Shown here in pieces: positions 22,620 to 34,550 of a DNA stretch of 64,000 nt. The stretch is from NCBI GenBank assembly GCA_022828595.1, contig JAKGHH010000007.1, positions 64,530,727 through 64,594,726 on the forward strand, in the 5' to 3' direction. The DNA comes from Nelumbo lutea (taxonomy: Eukaryota; Streptophyta; Magnoliopsida; Proteales; Nelumbonaceae). The first letter of the stretch is position 1, and the number at the start of each line of letters is the position of its first letter. Position numbers and translations under genes: made by a program. The notes below the pieces were generated by a model. It saw only the letters and a program-made list of their open reading frames with translations. It was not told the origin of the DNA and made no database searches.

Positions 22620-24092
22620 AATTTCTAGACTGAATGTATAGGAATTCGATATGATGTAATATTAATAGAAAATTAGGGTTTTTTCTATTTTATTTCAAGA
22701 TCAAAGCTGGATGCGCAGGAGAAGGAGATTTCGCAGATAGAGAAATCGCTATCTACGATTTGCAGTTTGTGAAATTGCGAACTATGATCTAACATATGTT
22801 TTGCAGGTTACAGATGTACGGACAACGGTAGTTCTGATTTTTGATTGTCCTGAATCAGAAATTTAATTTTTCAGATCAATTCTTGAATTATTTCTTGAAT
22901 TCAAAATCAAACCCTAGACCCATTCGAACCAGATTGGACCAAACTGGTTGGGCCGAATCTGTGGTTCGATGGGGGATGATCTCAGCCATAATTTCCCAAT
23001 CTTGGGTCAAGGGATTGATATTTAATTGTAAGACTTAATTCAGTCCACACCTGTAAGGCCCAGTTTTAAATGTTAAAATTGCTTAAGCCCACTAACTACA
23101 GAAAAGCTATATGGGTTGAACTGCTTAATTCTATTCAGCCCATATACTTAGATAATATTAATCAGTAATATTATGAATCATTTTGGGCTTTAATAATGGG
23201 TTTTACAGATATTAATTGATTGGCTCAATTTTATCCTTGCATGTGATGTATGGATGTGTGATGTGCAACGTTCATGGGCCATAAGCACTTGGCCCATGCT
23301 AATACGATAGTGGCTCTTGCGCACGCCATGGCTGAATGCACATTATTGCCATGGTGTCCCTAAAGATCATTGGATGATTTGCCTTCATGGTGGGTTCCAC
23401 ACCTCCTGAAGTGGAACTGTGCAGAACCCTAGCCATTTAGGGCCCACCGAAATCTGACTTTATGAAAGTCAATGGGAGACACTTTGGTTTGACCTAAAGT
23501 AAACTAGGGCATAATACTTTGTTCCCTCCTAAAATATGAGTGCATGTGATAGGGAGATTCATATGATGAACTTTGTAAAGTCCTTCCATCATTAACTTGA
23601 AGATGGGTCCTTCAGTAATGAGGAAACACACCATAAAATTGGGCTATCCATTTGTTGCTAGATCTGTTGGAATGTTTCATAAGATGATAGGGGCGTCATA
23701 GACCGATGTGGGAGGGGCCTATCCTAAAATGGAAAACTCTCTCATAGTACCTTGGCGTTCACGAATATGATGAGTGAGCACTCACTGGATAGAAAGGCTT
23801 AACCTAAAATGGTAGTGAACCTTGTCTGACAGAGGCCAAAGGGAAAGCTCATACGATGAGTGGATATGATCCTTCATAGAAAGGTGGTGGGGTTATGCAG
23901 CTGAAACAGTTGGCTTCATGCACCCTATGTGATTTTCCACATTTCCAGAGACAACTCGCAATCTCCGTCACTGAGATGGAAAGGAAATCTTGGAGATGAA
24001 TAAATGGAAATGGAATATAGATTAAAAGTCATATCTATGTAGATAACATGAATCAAATTAGGTTGTGGACTAATGTTTGCTTTTTATCAGAA
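22620..24092 (+). other. Copia-3 leader, 5'-truncated
   Basis: It begins at the tttctagactgaatgta block and continues collinear with 15172-16611 of Copia-1. It holds no ORF of note. The PBS and 5' LTR of this copy are missing. Confidence 0.82.
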
Positions 24093-25749
24093 ATGGCAAG
24101 CAGACAATTCACAAGGCTATTGGATGAAAACAAACTAAAGGGACCTAACTATGTTGACTGGTACCGTAATCTTATGTTGGTCCTGACCTCTGAAAAAGTA
24201 GATAAGGTAGCTAAGAACCTTGCCCCGGAACATCCGGGTGATAGGGCTTCTAAGGCCCGTAGGAGGGACTACCAAGAATAGGAAGAGAAAAATTCCCTAG
24301 CCTGGTGCTACATCATTACCTCCCTGGACAATCTGATACAGAGGCAGTTCGATCAGATAAAGCTGTCCAAGGACATATTGGACAGTCTAAAGACAATGTA
24401 TGAAGAGCATAACCGTTCTACTCGTCAAAAGGTCTTGAAGCAGTTCATGAACACGCAAATGTCCAAGAAGCAGCATGTTCATGACCATTGTCTTCAGATG
24501 ATGGGTTACATCAATAAACTTGAGGCTCTTGGATCCAGGCTTGACCATGTGACCAAGGTAAACGCCATCCTAAATTCTCTACCCTCTACCATCAATCAGT
24601 TCATCATGAATTACAACATGAACTAGCTAAATGTTAGCATCCAGGAACTCAGCAATATGTTGTAGAGGGCCGAGGAACTGATAAAGAAGGATGAGCCCTT
24701 GCTATACTTGTTGAAATTAGCAAATCGGGCAAGAAAAAAATTAAGGCTCAGAGAAAGCCTCAGAAGAAAGCTACCAAATCTAAGAAGCAGAAGAAGGACA
24801 AAACACCAGATGCTTATCACTTCTACAAGTGGACCGGCCACTGGAAGGGGAACTGTCCTCAATACCAGGAATCCAAGAAACAAGGTAATTTCGAATCCTG
24901 TGTCATAGAAACCAATTTGTTGGTAACTTCTGCTTCCTGGTGTATTGACTCTGGGGCATCAACTCATGCGTGTAATTCACTACAGGGGTTTAGGATAAGC
25001 AGAAGACTGAGTGACGAAGAAGTAACTCTTTACTTGGGGACTTCTGCTAGTGATGCAGCTGTGACTATAGGAACTGTAGAGTTAATTTTCAGAGAAGGAA
25101 CTATTGCACTGAATGATTGTCTTTATGTATAGAATTTGAAAAGAAAATTTGATTTTTGTTTCAAAATTGTGTGCGGATGGATATTCTATTTCTTTAGTAA
25201 TGCGATTACTATCAAAAGAAATAACAAATTCATTGCATATGGAGGACTTGAGAATGGTCTCTATGTTCTCCATCATTCTCTGGAAACTAACATAACTAAA
25301 ACTACATCGGTCGATATCTCCTAGAAAAGAACCCGTGATACAGTTAATCCCACGTGCCTGTGGCATTACTGACTTGGCCATATTAATATAGATCGTATCA
25401 CAAGGTTGGTAAATGATGGTCCTTTGGATTTTCTAAATGTAGAAGATTTTCCCACTTGTGAACCTTACCTTCAAGGTAAGATGACAAAACGACCATTTAA
25501 CAGTAAGTCTGAAAGATGTATGGGCACACATGACCTTATTATACATACTGATGTATGTGGTCCCCCGAGTGTTAGGACATGTAACATGCACGTTTATTTT
25601 ATAACATTCTCCGATGACTATTCATGATATGGTTACATGTACCTAATGAGACACAAGTCTGAGTCCTTTGAAAAGTTCAAAGAGTTCAGACAAGAGGTCG
25701 AGAAACAGTTAGGGAGAGAAATTAAGACCCTTCGATCAGAGAAGACAAC
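24093..25749 (+). pseudogene. Copia-3 gag-protease-integrase remnant
   Basis: The ATG at 24093 starts MASRQFTRLLDENKLKGPNY; gag is open to 24281, then continues after a TAG (ILNSLPSTINQFIMNYNMN near 24600). The zinc knuckle reads YHFYKWTGHWKGNC, with two of the four ligands replaced. Protease CIDSGASTHACNS is at about 24940. The spacer has frameshifts; gag-pre-integrase ends PYLQGKMTKRPFN, and integrase runs TDVCGPPSVR, FITFSDDYS, MRHKSESFEKFKEF to about 25740. There it changes directly into LTR sequence. RT is absent from this unit. Confidence 0.9.
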
Positions 25750-26237
25750 AACAGTAAGACTGCGCCATCTTCTGCTCTTGCGCCCTCCTCCTGTTGCCGC
25801 CATTGCTAGTTCGTTCTCCACTGTAGGAGTGATCAAGAAGGGTTCTTGATATCAGTTTTTGGTGAAAAACTGATATGAAGTTGTGCTCACATACCCTCCA
25901 TCGAATTCTTGGTGAAGCATTCGGTTCTTATGAAGAACCACCTACTGATTCTGCTCCACCCTACGATGTATCATCTTTAGTGGGAGCAATCTTTGGAGTT
26001 TTCCTTGGGTGTGAACACCTTCGTTGGGAGTTACTGCTACTCTATTTTAGGTACATCCCTCTCCTACCTTTTGGTTTCAGGTATGGTTCGGTTTAGGTTC
26101 AAGATTGATCCTTAACAATGCAGATTTTCTAAAACAGGGAATGTGATTCCCACATGGGAGAAAGAAAATTTTTTTAAATTTTGCCCTACCTTCCTGTAGG
26201 GTTCAGCTATCCATATGATGGATCTCTCATCCCTTCA
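25750..26237 (+). mobile_element. Copia LTR fragment (3' quarter)
   Basis: It corresponds to about 46670-47152 of the complete Copia-6 LTR and ends ATCCCTTCA at 26237. The left edge interrupts an integrase reading frame and the right edge joins a reversed gypsy LTR. The 70-codon ORF spanning the join is a chance fusion. Confidence 0.85.
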
Positions 26238-27265
26238 GTGGTGGTAGTTGTAGATTGAATAGATAGCTTGCAGAACCACTCCTAACAAGATCTGGGCATC
26301 GTTCCCTTCTTCAACCCTCGAACCCCTCGAGACACCTTGGCCTTGAACCAGATGAACTCGGATCTGTAAAACGAACAGAAAATAAATGTAAAGGAGTGTT
26401 GGAATAAAAATAATAGAAAATAAAATAAAGAAAATAGAAAGATGGTTGATCAGATCTAGTGGTGGTACTTGAAGATTGGTTGAACAGCTTGCAGGAACTC
26501 CTCCTGACAAGAACTAGTCCTTCCCCCCTTCTACAACCCTTGAACTCGTCAAGAAACCATAGCCTTGTGAACTGGGTGAATTGACCAACCCCTTCTCTAG
26601 GGCCCCTGTGATCCTTTTTATAGAGAATGGTAGATATAATTGGAATTAAAGAGAAAGAGGGGGGCAGCAGCTGGGTTTTACCAAAAATATGGGTGCCCTA
26701 GGGTTAATAATGAAGGGTTAGGATGGTTCTAGGGTGATCCTAAGGCTGAGAAGAAAAGGAGAGGGTGGCAGGGCTGAGATTTAATGGCTAAAAGATGAAT
26801 GGTGAATATTAGAAGTTATGTGGCTCCCTAGGATTAGAATGCTGAAAAGAGAGTGCCCTAGAATGAATGGTGGAGATTATAAGGGATGAAAGGTGGAGAT
26901 TTAGTAGCTAGGGGCGGCTAGGGTTTTACGGATGAAAAGAATGAGTTAGAAGGCACCCAAAGGTTTGCTAAGGAGAGGGGAGCATGCTAATACAATAGGA
27001 GGGGAGCATGCTAATACAGTAGGAGGGCGCCATTCTGGGTTTAGTAGATTGGAGGAGCCCTCCTGTACTTAGTTTTTCACAAAAACACCCCGTCTCTCAG
27101 TTGGACTTCACACCAGCTTTCCAAAAACCTCATTTCAGTCGTGAATCCTCCCAAGTTTTCTACAAGATTTGCACAGAGACCCTCAAAGGTCACAATATTG
27201 AATTTAACTAGGAAGATGGCACATTTTGACTATTCTAAAGCCAAAAATACCCCTTAAATTATGCC
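26238..27265 (-). mobile_element. Reversed gypsy-A LTR fragment
   Basis: The reverse complement matches 28515-29690 of the gypsy-A LTR, with indels, from the ggtattttaggc block down into the duplicated 115-bp module. About 30 bp are missing at its 5' end and about 300 bp at its 3' end. No target duplication was seen, so this is a rearranged piece rather than a clean insertion. Confidence 0.83.
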
Positions 27266-28023
27266 CCTTTCAGACACGGAGTCACTCTCTCTAAGGGTAT
27301 GTCTCCCAAGACTCCCGAGGAGATTGAGGGCATGAGAGAGGTTCCCTATGCCTCATCCGTAGGGAGCATCATGTATGCTATGCTGTGCACTCGGCCAGAC
27401 ATTTCTTAGGCATTGAGTGTGGTAAGTAGATAGCAATCAAACCCATGACGGGAGCACTGGACAGTTGTGAAGAACATACTTAAATACCTTCGAAGGGAAA
27501 AAGAGTTTTGTCTAGTATTCAATGGTAGTTTACTATAGATCCAAGGGTATACTGATACTGATTTCCAGTCAGAACCAGATGTAGAAAGTCTACATCTGGT
27601 TACATCTTTACGATGGGGGCCTGTGTAGTTATCTAGAAAAGCAGCAAACAAGGGTCCATAGTAAATTCCATGACCGAGGCCAAGTACATTGCTGCAAGTG
27701 AAGCTGCCAAGGAAGTAGTATGGATGAAGAAGTTCATTCAAGAATTAGGAGTAGTTCCATCTAGCACATCACCCATTCCCCTGTTGTGTGACAACACTTT
27801 AGCCATTGCTCAAGCTAAGGAGCCACAAGCCCTCTCGACGTCGAAGCACATCGAGAGGAAGTACCTTGTACTGCAGGAGATTGTTGGTAGAGGGGATGTC
27901 CAGATTCAGAAGGTAGCCTCAGCGGAGAATGTGGCAGACCCATTGACAAAGCCACTAACACAGAAAGTGTTATAGAAACATGTGGACAGTATGGAACTTC
28001 GGCTTGTACCTAATAGGACCTAA
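27266..28023 (+). pseudogene. Copia-4 RNase H remnant
   Basis: It starts inside the RT-RNase H connection (GVTLSKGMSPKTPEEIEGM in other copies) and reaches the pol stop. RNase H features include YIAASEAAKEVVWMKKFI (27685-27738), PLLCDNTLAIAQAKEP and NVADPLTKPLTQKV. Upstream stops at 27407, 27432 and 27537 break it. A PPT (28024-28036) and LTR follow directly. Confidence 0.9.
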
Positions 28024-28036
28024 GTGCAAGTGGAGT

Positions 28037-28486
28037 TGTTAGATAGTGTATAACCTTAGCTCCAATCATATTAAAGTACATATGACATTTATTATAAATA
28101 AATAAAAGTACATAATTGATTCATGTTATATCTGGTATGTTTCTGTGTAATTACCCTTAAACTGGACACTTATGAGAGACTTGTGTTAGTTTAGAATGTT
28201 CTCAGCCGTTAGATAGACCTGGAGAGGTTTATCCTACCAAGGTTGATACCAATGTGCTGCCAAGTCGGTTGGGGTGGCTTGTCTCAGCTACCAGGGTTAG
28301 ACCCGAAAAACATGTAGCTAGAAACAATGAATCGGACCAATTTCTAGTAGTGCCCTGGACCTTGGAGATTGATGGACAAAACTAGAAAGTTACACCTAAA
28401 CCCTATACTCGATTATGGTACTATACTAGATGCTGGATTGGGTTGTCTTTGATATGCCAATCAATGAGATCCTTAGTGGGGGTCAA
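28037..28486 (+). mobile_element. Copia-4 3' LTR, first part
   Basis: It starts TGTTAGATAG after the PPT and runs to gggggtcaa, where gypsy-A is inserted. The LTR resumes at 34551. The two parts together match the complete copy at 45205-47152 except for the lost 3' end. Confidence 0.9.
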
Positions 28487-30006
28487 TGATAACCCTACAT
28501 TTTGATGCCTTAAGGGCATCAATTCAAGGGTATTTTAGGCCTTAGAATAGTCAACGTGTACCCCTTTCCCAATTAAAATCAATTATGTGACCTTTAAGTG
28601 TCTTTGTGCAAATTATGTAGAAAACTAGGAAGTTTTCTAGGCTGAAGTGCAATTTTTAGGAAGCTGGAGTGAAGTCCAACTGAGAGAGGGGGTGTTTTTG
28701 TAAAGAACTGAGAACAGGAGGGTGCCTCCTATCTGCTAAACCCAGTTGGCACCCATCCTATTGTATTACCATGCTCCCCTCTCCTTAGCAAATCCTAGGG
28801 AGACTTTTTAACCTAATCTTTTCACTCTTAGCAAACCCTAGCTGCCCCTAGGTGTTTAATCTCCACCCTCCACCTACCTCTTTTAATATCAACCACTCTC
28901 AGTTTAGGGCTCTCCTTTATAGCTTTTAAACCCTAGGGCGCCACCTATACTGCTAATCCTCACCATTCAAGTCCCCACCAATAAATCTCAGCCACTCCCT
29001 CCATCTTATATCCCAACCATTCAATCTAGGGCATCACCTATTCTTTTAATCTTAACCCTTTAACCCTAGATGTTCTAATCTACACACTCCATTTGTGGGC
29101 GCCCAAATCTCAGTCATACATAATATTGGGTACCCTCTCCTTCCATTTTCAGCCACAGGATCACCCCAAAACCATCTTAGTCATCCATTAGAAACCCTAG
29201 GGCATCTCTAACTTTGCTAAATCCCAGCTGCCGCCCCCCATCTTTCTCCCTATTTCCAGTTGTGTCCACCCTTCTCTATAAAAAGGGTCCCAGGGGCCTT
29301 GTAGAAGGGGCTGGTCAATTCACCCGATTAACAAGGCTAAGGTTTCTTGAGGAGTTCAAGGGTTGTAGAAGGGGATGATGCCCAGATCATGTTAGGAGGG
29401 GTTCCTACAAGTTGTTCAACCATTCTGCAACTACCGCCACTGGATTTGATTAACCATTCTTTTCTCTTCTTTACTTTCTTTTCTGTTATTTTTATTTTGG
29501 CAATCTTTTGAATTTAATTCTTGTTTGTTTCTCTGTTTTGCATATCTGAATTCATTCGGTTCAGGTGTAAGGTGTCTCGAGGGGCTCAAGGGTTGTAGAA
29601 AGGACAAACGCCCGGTTCTTGTCAGGAGGGGTTTTTGTAAGTTGTCTGGCCGATCTGCAGCTACCGCTACCAGATCCGGATTCTGGATCACTTTTTTATT
29701 TATTTATTTTATTTCCTTTGTTGATTCCCATACTTTATTAAATCCTGATTTTTCATTTATTGTCGTGTTTAAATTCGAAACATTTAATTTCAGCAATAAT
29801 AGATTTTATTTTTGCATTTCCTGTCATTCCCGATTGCATTCTCTTGTCCGGATCTAAGTATATATTAATTTTTCACTTGCTTCCCTATGGATACGACCTA
29901 TTCTCACCCATTTACTATGTTAGTAGTTGTTTAAGAATCGAAAATATTTTATAAATATTAAGCTGGTGTTCCAAGGTGTTTAACGACGCGCCTTCGGGAC
30001 ACACCA
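28487..30006 (+). mobile_element. Gypsy-A 5' LTR
   Basis: It is 1,520 bp with TG...CA ends, followed by ag and the PBS. A TATA-like ctataaaaaggg lies at 29276. Inside are a degenerate region with four AACCCTAG-type motifs (28841-29200) and a duplicated module (29339-29450 and 29560-29690). A reversed partial copy lies at 26238-27265. Confidence 0.83.
29339..29690 (+). repeat. Duplicated ~115-bp module in the gypsy-A LTR
   Basis: Two copies share caagggttgtagaa, gtcaggaggggt or ttaggaggggt, and gcaactaccgcca or gcagctaccgcta. They lie about 225 bp apart, separated by T-rich sequence. The reversed LTR shows the same pair at 26238-26345 and 26455-26570, so the duplication is ancestral to the family. 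Confidence 0.8.
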
Positions 30007-30012
30007 AGTTTT

Positions 30013-30029
30013 TGGCGCTGTTTACGGGA
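30013..30029 (+). promoter_or_regulatory. Primer binding site of gypsy-A
   Basis: The sequence tggcgctgtttacggga resembles the Asp-tRNA-complementary site seen intact at 42686-42702, with three or four changes. It lies seven bases after the LTR end. Confidence 0.78.
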
Positions 30030-32143
30030 TGCAAGGAGAAAAATTTTTATTTACTTTTCCGAATCTGTTTCATTATTTTTCTTTTTCGTTTTATTACTTG
30101 ATCTGTTATCTCAGTTTAGTTCAATTTCTCTTTGATTCTGCAAGATGGAATAGCGAAAGTGGGGTACCGGTATACGGAGCGTTACGGGATTACGGGATAA
30201 AGAGAAAGAAAAGAGAAATTGGATTGCGTTTCAGGTGTAGTCGTTCCATTTTATTTTAATTTTTATTTTTATTTCAAACTCTTTTTTAGATAGAATATTA
30301 TTTTTGAATTTTTAATTAATTTTTTTTCTAGATCTGATTAGTTTTTTAGTACTATTTTGCTTTCCTTTTGTTTCAAGATCTATTTTTTATTTTAATTTCT
30401 TGTTCAATTTTTTTTGCTTTATTTGGTTTGTCTTTTTCTTTTATTTCAGATAAAAAAAAACAAAAAAAATTGTTTATTTTATTTTATTTTAGTTTATTTC
30501 TTGAAGAATAATTTTCATTTGTTTATTTTGTTTTATTTTTGGTTTAAATTTTAGATTCATTTTTTATTTCAGATAAAAAAACAAAAAAAAATAATAATTT
30601 TTTTCGTTTATTTTATTTTATTTATTTTTGTAGCTTATTTTTCTTTTTGTATTACTTTTTAGATTTGTGCTTTTCTTTTATTAAAAAAACGAAAAAAAAT
30701 ATATAAAAAAAATTCAGTATATTTTTTTCTTTTGTTTATTTTATTTTTGGTTTAATTTTTTTTAGATTTGTATTTTTTTCTTTTATTTTATCTATTTCTT
30801 GCACAATTTTCTTTTTGATCATTCTATTTTCAGTATAATTTTTTATAATAGCAATTAGTTTGTTAGAATTTATTTTTGGTAATTGTTAATTCTATTTAGC
30901 ACAATTAATTGTTGTTTCATTTTCTATTTGCAGATATTATTTGTTGCTTTTTTTTATTTTCTTTTCTTTTAGTTGTTTAATTGAATAATTAATTGCTAAA
31001 TAGGAAATTGTTGAAACTTTCGAATTTGAGTTTAAATTTCAAATCTGAAATTTAATTCGAATTTGAATTTGAATTTCAAATTTCGAAATTTAAATTTTAA
31101 ATTTTCGAATTTAAAATAAAAAATTTTAAAAAAAAATAAAAAATTCAAATTTAAATTTCAAATCTGAATTTGAATTTAAACTCCCAAACATTTCAATTTT
31201 GAATTAAAAAAATATATAAAAAAATGAAAAAAAACTTGGTTAATATTTTTCATGCATTTTCATTCCATTATTTAGGGTTTGATATTCTAGAGCATGCATC
31301 ATATAGGTTTATTTATTTGCTGAAATTATTATTGTTAGTTGTGAATGTGTTAGGTGTTCTTTTTAGTATTTTAATTGTTTTGTTTGCTTATTTTATTTGC
31401 TTTGTTCTTTTATGTTTAATTGTCGCATTGCAATTTAGAAACAATTTTTCATGCATTGTAGTTAGTTTCATTTTGTTTTGTTTATTTTGTCTTTCCATTA
31501 ATTCATTTAAGGGCATCAAACCTAAATAAGATAAGGTGGGGATTTCACCACCCATCCTTGGCCCAAAAATCACCACCCCACGTGCAATTCACCCTAACCC
31601 AAATTTAAAATTTAGATAGCAAGATCCTTTAGGGAAGCCTCATATTTGGTTCAAAGGTGTGTTGAATTTTAGGAAAGCTTGAAATTACTTTCCATAATTG
31701 ACGGTTGGTGTCTAAGGAAAGAGGTTAAACGGCTACGCCTAAGCGGGTCATGTGGTTACTTAATTAGGTCCTTGCAAGAGCAAGGGGAGCTTTCCACATC
31801 CCCACCTCTTACCTAGCTAACCAAAGGAAGTGGTGTAATTCCAAGTGATCCTAAAAGGATTCACATTAGTTGAACCACTAGTTTAGGAAACCCTAGGTAA
31901 GCCCCTAGGTCGTGTGGTTGATTTGCTTGCCCTTAAAAAAATAAAAATAAAAGTAAAAATAAAATAAAATTTAAATTTAAATTTAAATTTTAGGAATTTA
32001 AATTTTAAAATCTAAATTTGAATTTAAATTTAAAAAAAATTAAATTTCAAATTTCGAAAAAATAATCAAAAAAATCAAAAATTTAAAAATTCAAATTTGA
32101 GTTTAATTTGTAGAATTTAAATTTCGAATTCCAATCCAAGTAC
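30030..32143 (+). other. AT-rich non-coding leader of gypsy-A
   Basis: No domain is found. Two blocks (about 31015-31210 and 31940-32130) are built from alternating aaattt and ttcgaattt words and are locally self-complementary. Between them, 31500-31930 has normal composition but no ORF. T-rich tracts dominate 30240-30990. The position corresponds to where the gag N-terminus would lie in an autonomous relative. Confidence 0.7.
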
Positions 32144-33565
32144 ATGTGTCCCATGGATTTTTCCAACCCAGTGCTAACCCATTCTCTAGTCCATATAACC
32201 CTGGGTGGGAAAATCAACCCAACTTCAGTTATAGGGCATGTCCAAGAAAACTCCTTGTTAGATATGCACTCTCAATGGTCTGAAGCCCAAACTCATTGGA
32301 AGTACAATGATTACCCTAGGACTCAAATAGCTCAACCATGTCAAACTTATACACAGTCCCAACAGAAATACCATTCATCTAACTCAATGGCCCAAAATTT
32401 TTAGAGGACATAAGCATAGAGTTCATTCCAGCAGGTGTACCCTAGGAACCAATCGGTTCAACCGTATCAGGCTTACCCACAACCTCCTCAAACCCATACC
32501 ATCGATGACCAATTCATGAAGCTTCAATAGTTGATCATAAATTAACAGTTGTCCATCGATAGATTAGAAAGCTGAATAGGACAACTAGCTGAAGCCAAGA
32601 AGAGGAGAGGAGTAGGGCAATTACCAAGTCAACCGGTTGTGAGTCCTAGTAATCAACCATCGGGTTTTCTTCCACAACAAGTTCAACCACCTCCTAAGGA
32701 CCCTCAGCTTGAAAATACCAAGGCTATTACAACCTTAAGGGGTGAGAGGATTTTAGAGGACCTGTGTGAGAAAAAGAAAATTGAAGAAGAAGAAAAGGAG
32801 CAGGAAGACCCTAAGTTGGGGGGAGAAGAAGAAGGGAAGGAAACTCTAGAAGAAGAGACTATAGAAAACCAACCCGTAGTTCCCTTTCCAACTTCACTCA
32901 CAATCGGGCTGGTGCTAAAGAACAAAGACATTTACAACAAGGAGAGCAAGGAAGTCCATATTAACTTCCCTCTCCTCGACGCGATCCAACATGTCCCGAC
33001 CTATGCCAAGTTTTTGAAAGAGCTGTGTACTCAAATGATGGAGCCACAATCGGCCCTACAAAAAATGATGCTATTGGCAGATGTTAGTGCATCTCTTCTA
33101 AATCAACTCCCCCAGAATGTGAAAGACCTCAGTGCTCCTCTCATAAGTTGTGGCATCACTAGAATCACCTTTGATCGGGCACTAGTGGATCTTAGGGCCA
33201 GTATAACTCCGCTTCCATCAATTTATGATAGGTTTAGGATTAGCGAGTTAAAATCAACCCCAGTAATTCTACAGTTCACTGATCGGTCAGTCAACACTCT
33301 TCAAAATGTTATTAAGGTCAGAGTAGAGGATTGTCACTTCCCATTGGATTTTATCCCAGACATGACCCCAATCGAGGAGCTGAACCATATCTCGATAATC
33401 TTAAGATGTCTGTTCCTAGCAACGACCATCAATTGTAAATCGGGAGAAATGAACACTTCATTAGGGGAGCAAAAAGTCCGATTAAACATTTGTAGTACCT
33501 CTAAGTATCCAAACCTAGGGGAAGATGAGTTCAAGGTAGATATAGTGGATGGACAAAGTACTTGA
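32144..33565 (+). pseudogene. Gypsy-A gag C-terminus and protease remnant
   Basis: The first part (32144-32640) has a Gln/Pro-rich gag tail (AYPQPPQTHTIDDQFMKLQ) with stops at 32402 and after. From 32639 a 308-codon frame is open: LENTKAITTLRGERI, an acidic Glu/Lys-rich stretch, FPLLDAIQHVPTYAKFLKEL, then the aspartic protease with ALVDLRASITPLPSIYDRF, where the usual D-L-G-A-S box has Arg in place of Gly. A protease tail (LFLATTINCKSGEMNTSLGE) ends at the stop 33563. It stops there without RT, so the element was probably mobilised in trans, if at all. Its closest relative here is 40118-41326 on the minus strand. Confidence 0.85.
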
Positions 33566-33567
33566 AT

Positions 33568-33617
33568 GTCTTCGGTTGAAGACGTTAAACTTAGCGTTGG
33601 TTGGGAGGCAACCCAAC
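33568..33617 (+). promoter_or_regulatory. Two adjacent stem-loops, conserved type of Athila/Tat elements
   Basis: The first is gtcttc-ggtt-gaagac (33568-33583), a perfect 6-bp stem. The second is ttggg-aggcaa-cccaa (33601-33616). Between them lies gttaaac. The phrase ttgggaggcaaccca is familiar from plant Athila/Tat elements at this position, just after the coding region. Its function is unknown; an RNA role is inferred. Confidence 0.65.
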
Positions 33618-34550
33618 GTAGTTTTTAGTGTTTTTTCTTTTAGGATTTGCTTTTCTTTTCTTGATTCAAAACCAGGTGGCATACCTTGAACCCCTCAAGA
33701 AAACCCTACTCGTTGTTCCCTTTGGCCCAAATCCTCTTTGCATCATTTTAGTCATGCCATTAGGGACAATGGCATTTAAGTTGGGGGGTGAGGAAAGAAA
33801 GAGAAAAATAATAAAACAAAAATTGTGAAGCTAAGCCTTTAAATATGTAGAACTAAAATTTCACTGAAATCTTTAAAATTTTCCATTAAAAGAGATTTCC
33901 AAACAGAAAAAGTCAACAAAACTAATAAAATAATATTGAATTTTATAGAAATTGGTAGCAAGTTTGCTCCTATCAGATAGGAAGAGAAAGATTGAGAAAT
34001 TAGACAAAATTCTTCAAATTGTTAAGAGACAGTGGACAACCTTGAACAGTGTTGCAAAAAAAAGAAAGAAAAAAAAAAAGAGAGAATAAAAGGTTAATGG
34101 ACACCCTAGACTTAGTAACTGAGTCTCTTCACATAAGTCAAGTGTCGAGATTCACGTCAAACGGAAAAGGGAATGCCAAAGACACTTACCTAACACTTAG
34201 TAACCGGGTCTCTTCACCTAAGTCAAGTGTCGAGATTCGCATAAAATGGTGAAAGGTAACAATAAAAATAAGTTCAGGGGTAGAAATCGGTTGTCATAAA
34301 TAATAAGAAGAATACCTGTTTGATTTTAAAATCAACCTCATCTTATCAAAATAGTTTGCAGATTGAAGGGTAAATAAGATTTTTAAGCCATGTTTCAGTA
34401 ATATTCAAAATAAGACAGCTTTACCCTTAAAGCCCAATATCGATCTATACAGAGTTTGAGAATGCTAGAATCAGAATGCTTGATTAATTCTGTTAGGGAT
34501 GACCTTGTATTGGGAAATATCTATATACTTAGTGTAATTTTAAGGCTGCA
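33618..34550 (+). other. 3' non-coding region of gypsy-A with repeats
   Basis: No gene is seen. It contains catttaagttggggggtgagg (33773-33793), a purine-rich tract of the kind that follows the hairpin in this lineage, and two copies of cttagtaac-gggtctcttcac-taagtcaagtgtcgagattc at 34112-34158 and 34197-34240. It ends ggctgca at the target duplication, where a 3' LTR would be expected. Confidence 0.7.

Larger units (their letters stand above)
28487..34550 (+). mobile_element. Gypsy-A, non-autonomous element with only a 5' LTR
   Basis: Ends are TGATAACC and GGCTGCA, flanked by GTCAA (28482-28486) and ATCAA (34551-34555). The host copia LTR is contiguous across the insertion. Inside are the LTR (28487-30006), an Asp-type PBS, an AT-rich leader, a gag C-terminus plus protease region, the conserved aggcaaccc hairpin, and a 3' non-coding region. 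Reverse transcriptase, RNase H, integrase and a second LTR are absent. The missing second LTR is unexpected for a unit flanked by a target duplication. Confidence 0.83.

Noticed and set aside
29760..29954. Plus-strand ORFs at 29525-29954
   Set aside because: They lie in the 3' part of the gypsy-A LTR, are hydrophobic because of T-rich sequence, and have no recognisable domain.
33598..33617. ttgggaggcaaccc as a transcription terminator hairpin
   Set aside because: A bacterial-type terminator does not apply in plant DNA, and there is no direct T-run; it is the conserved element of Athila/Tat retrotransposons.
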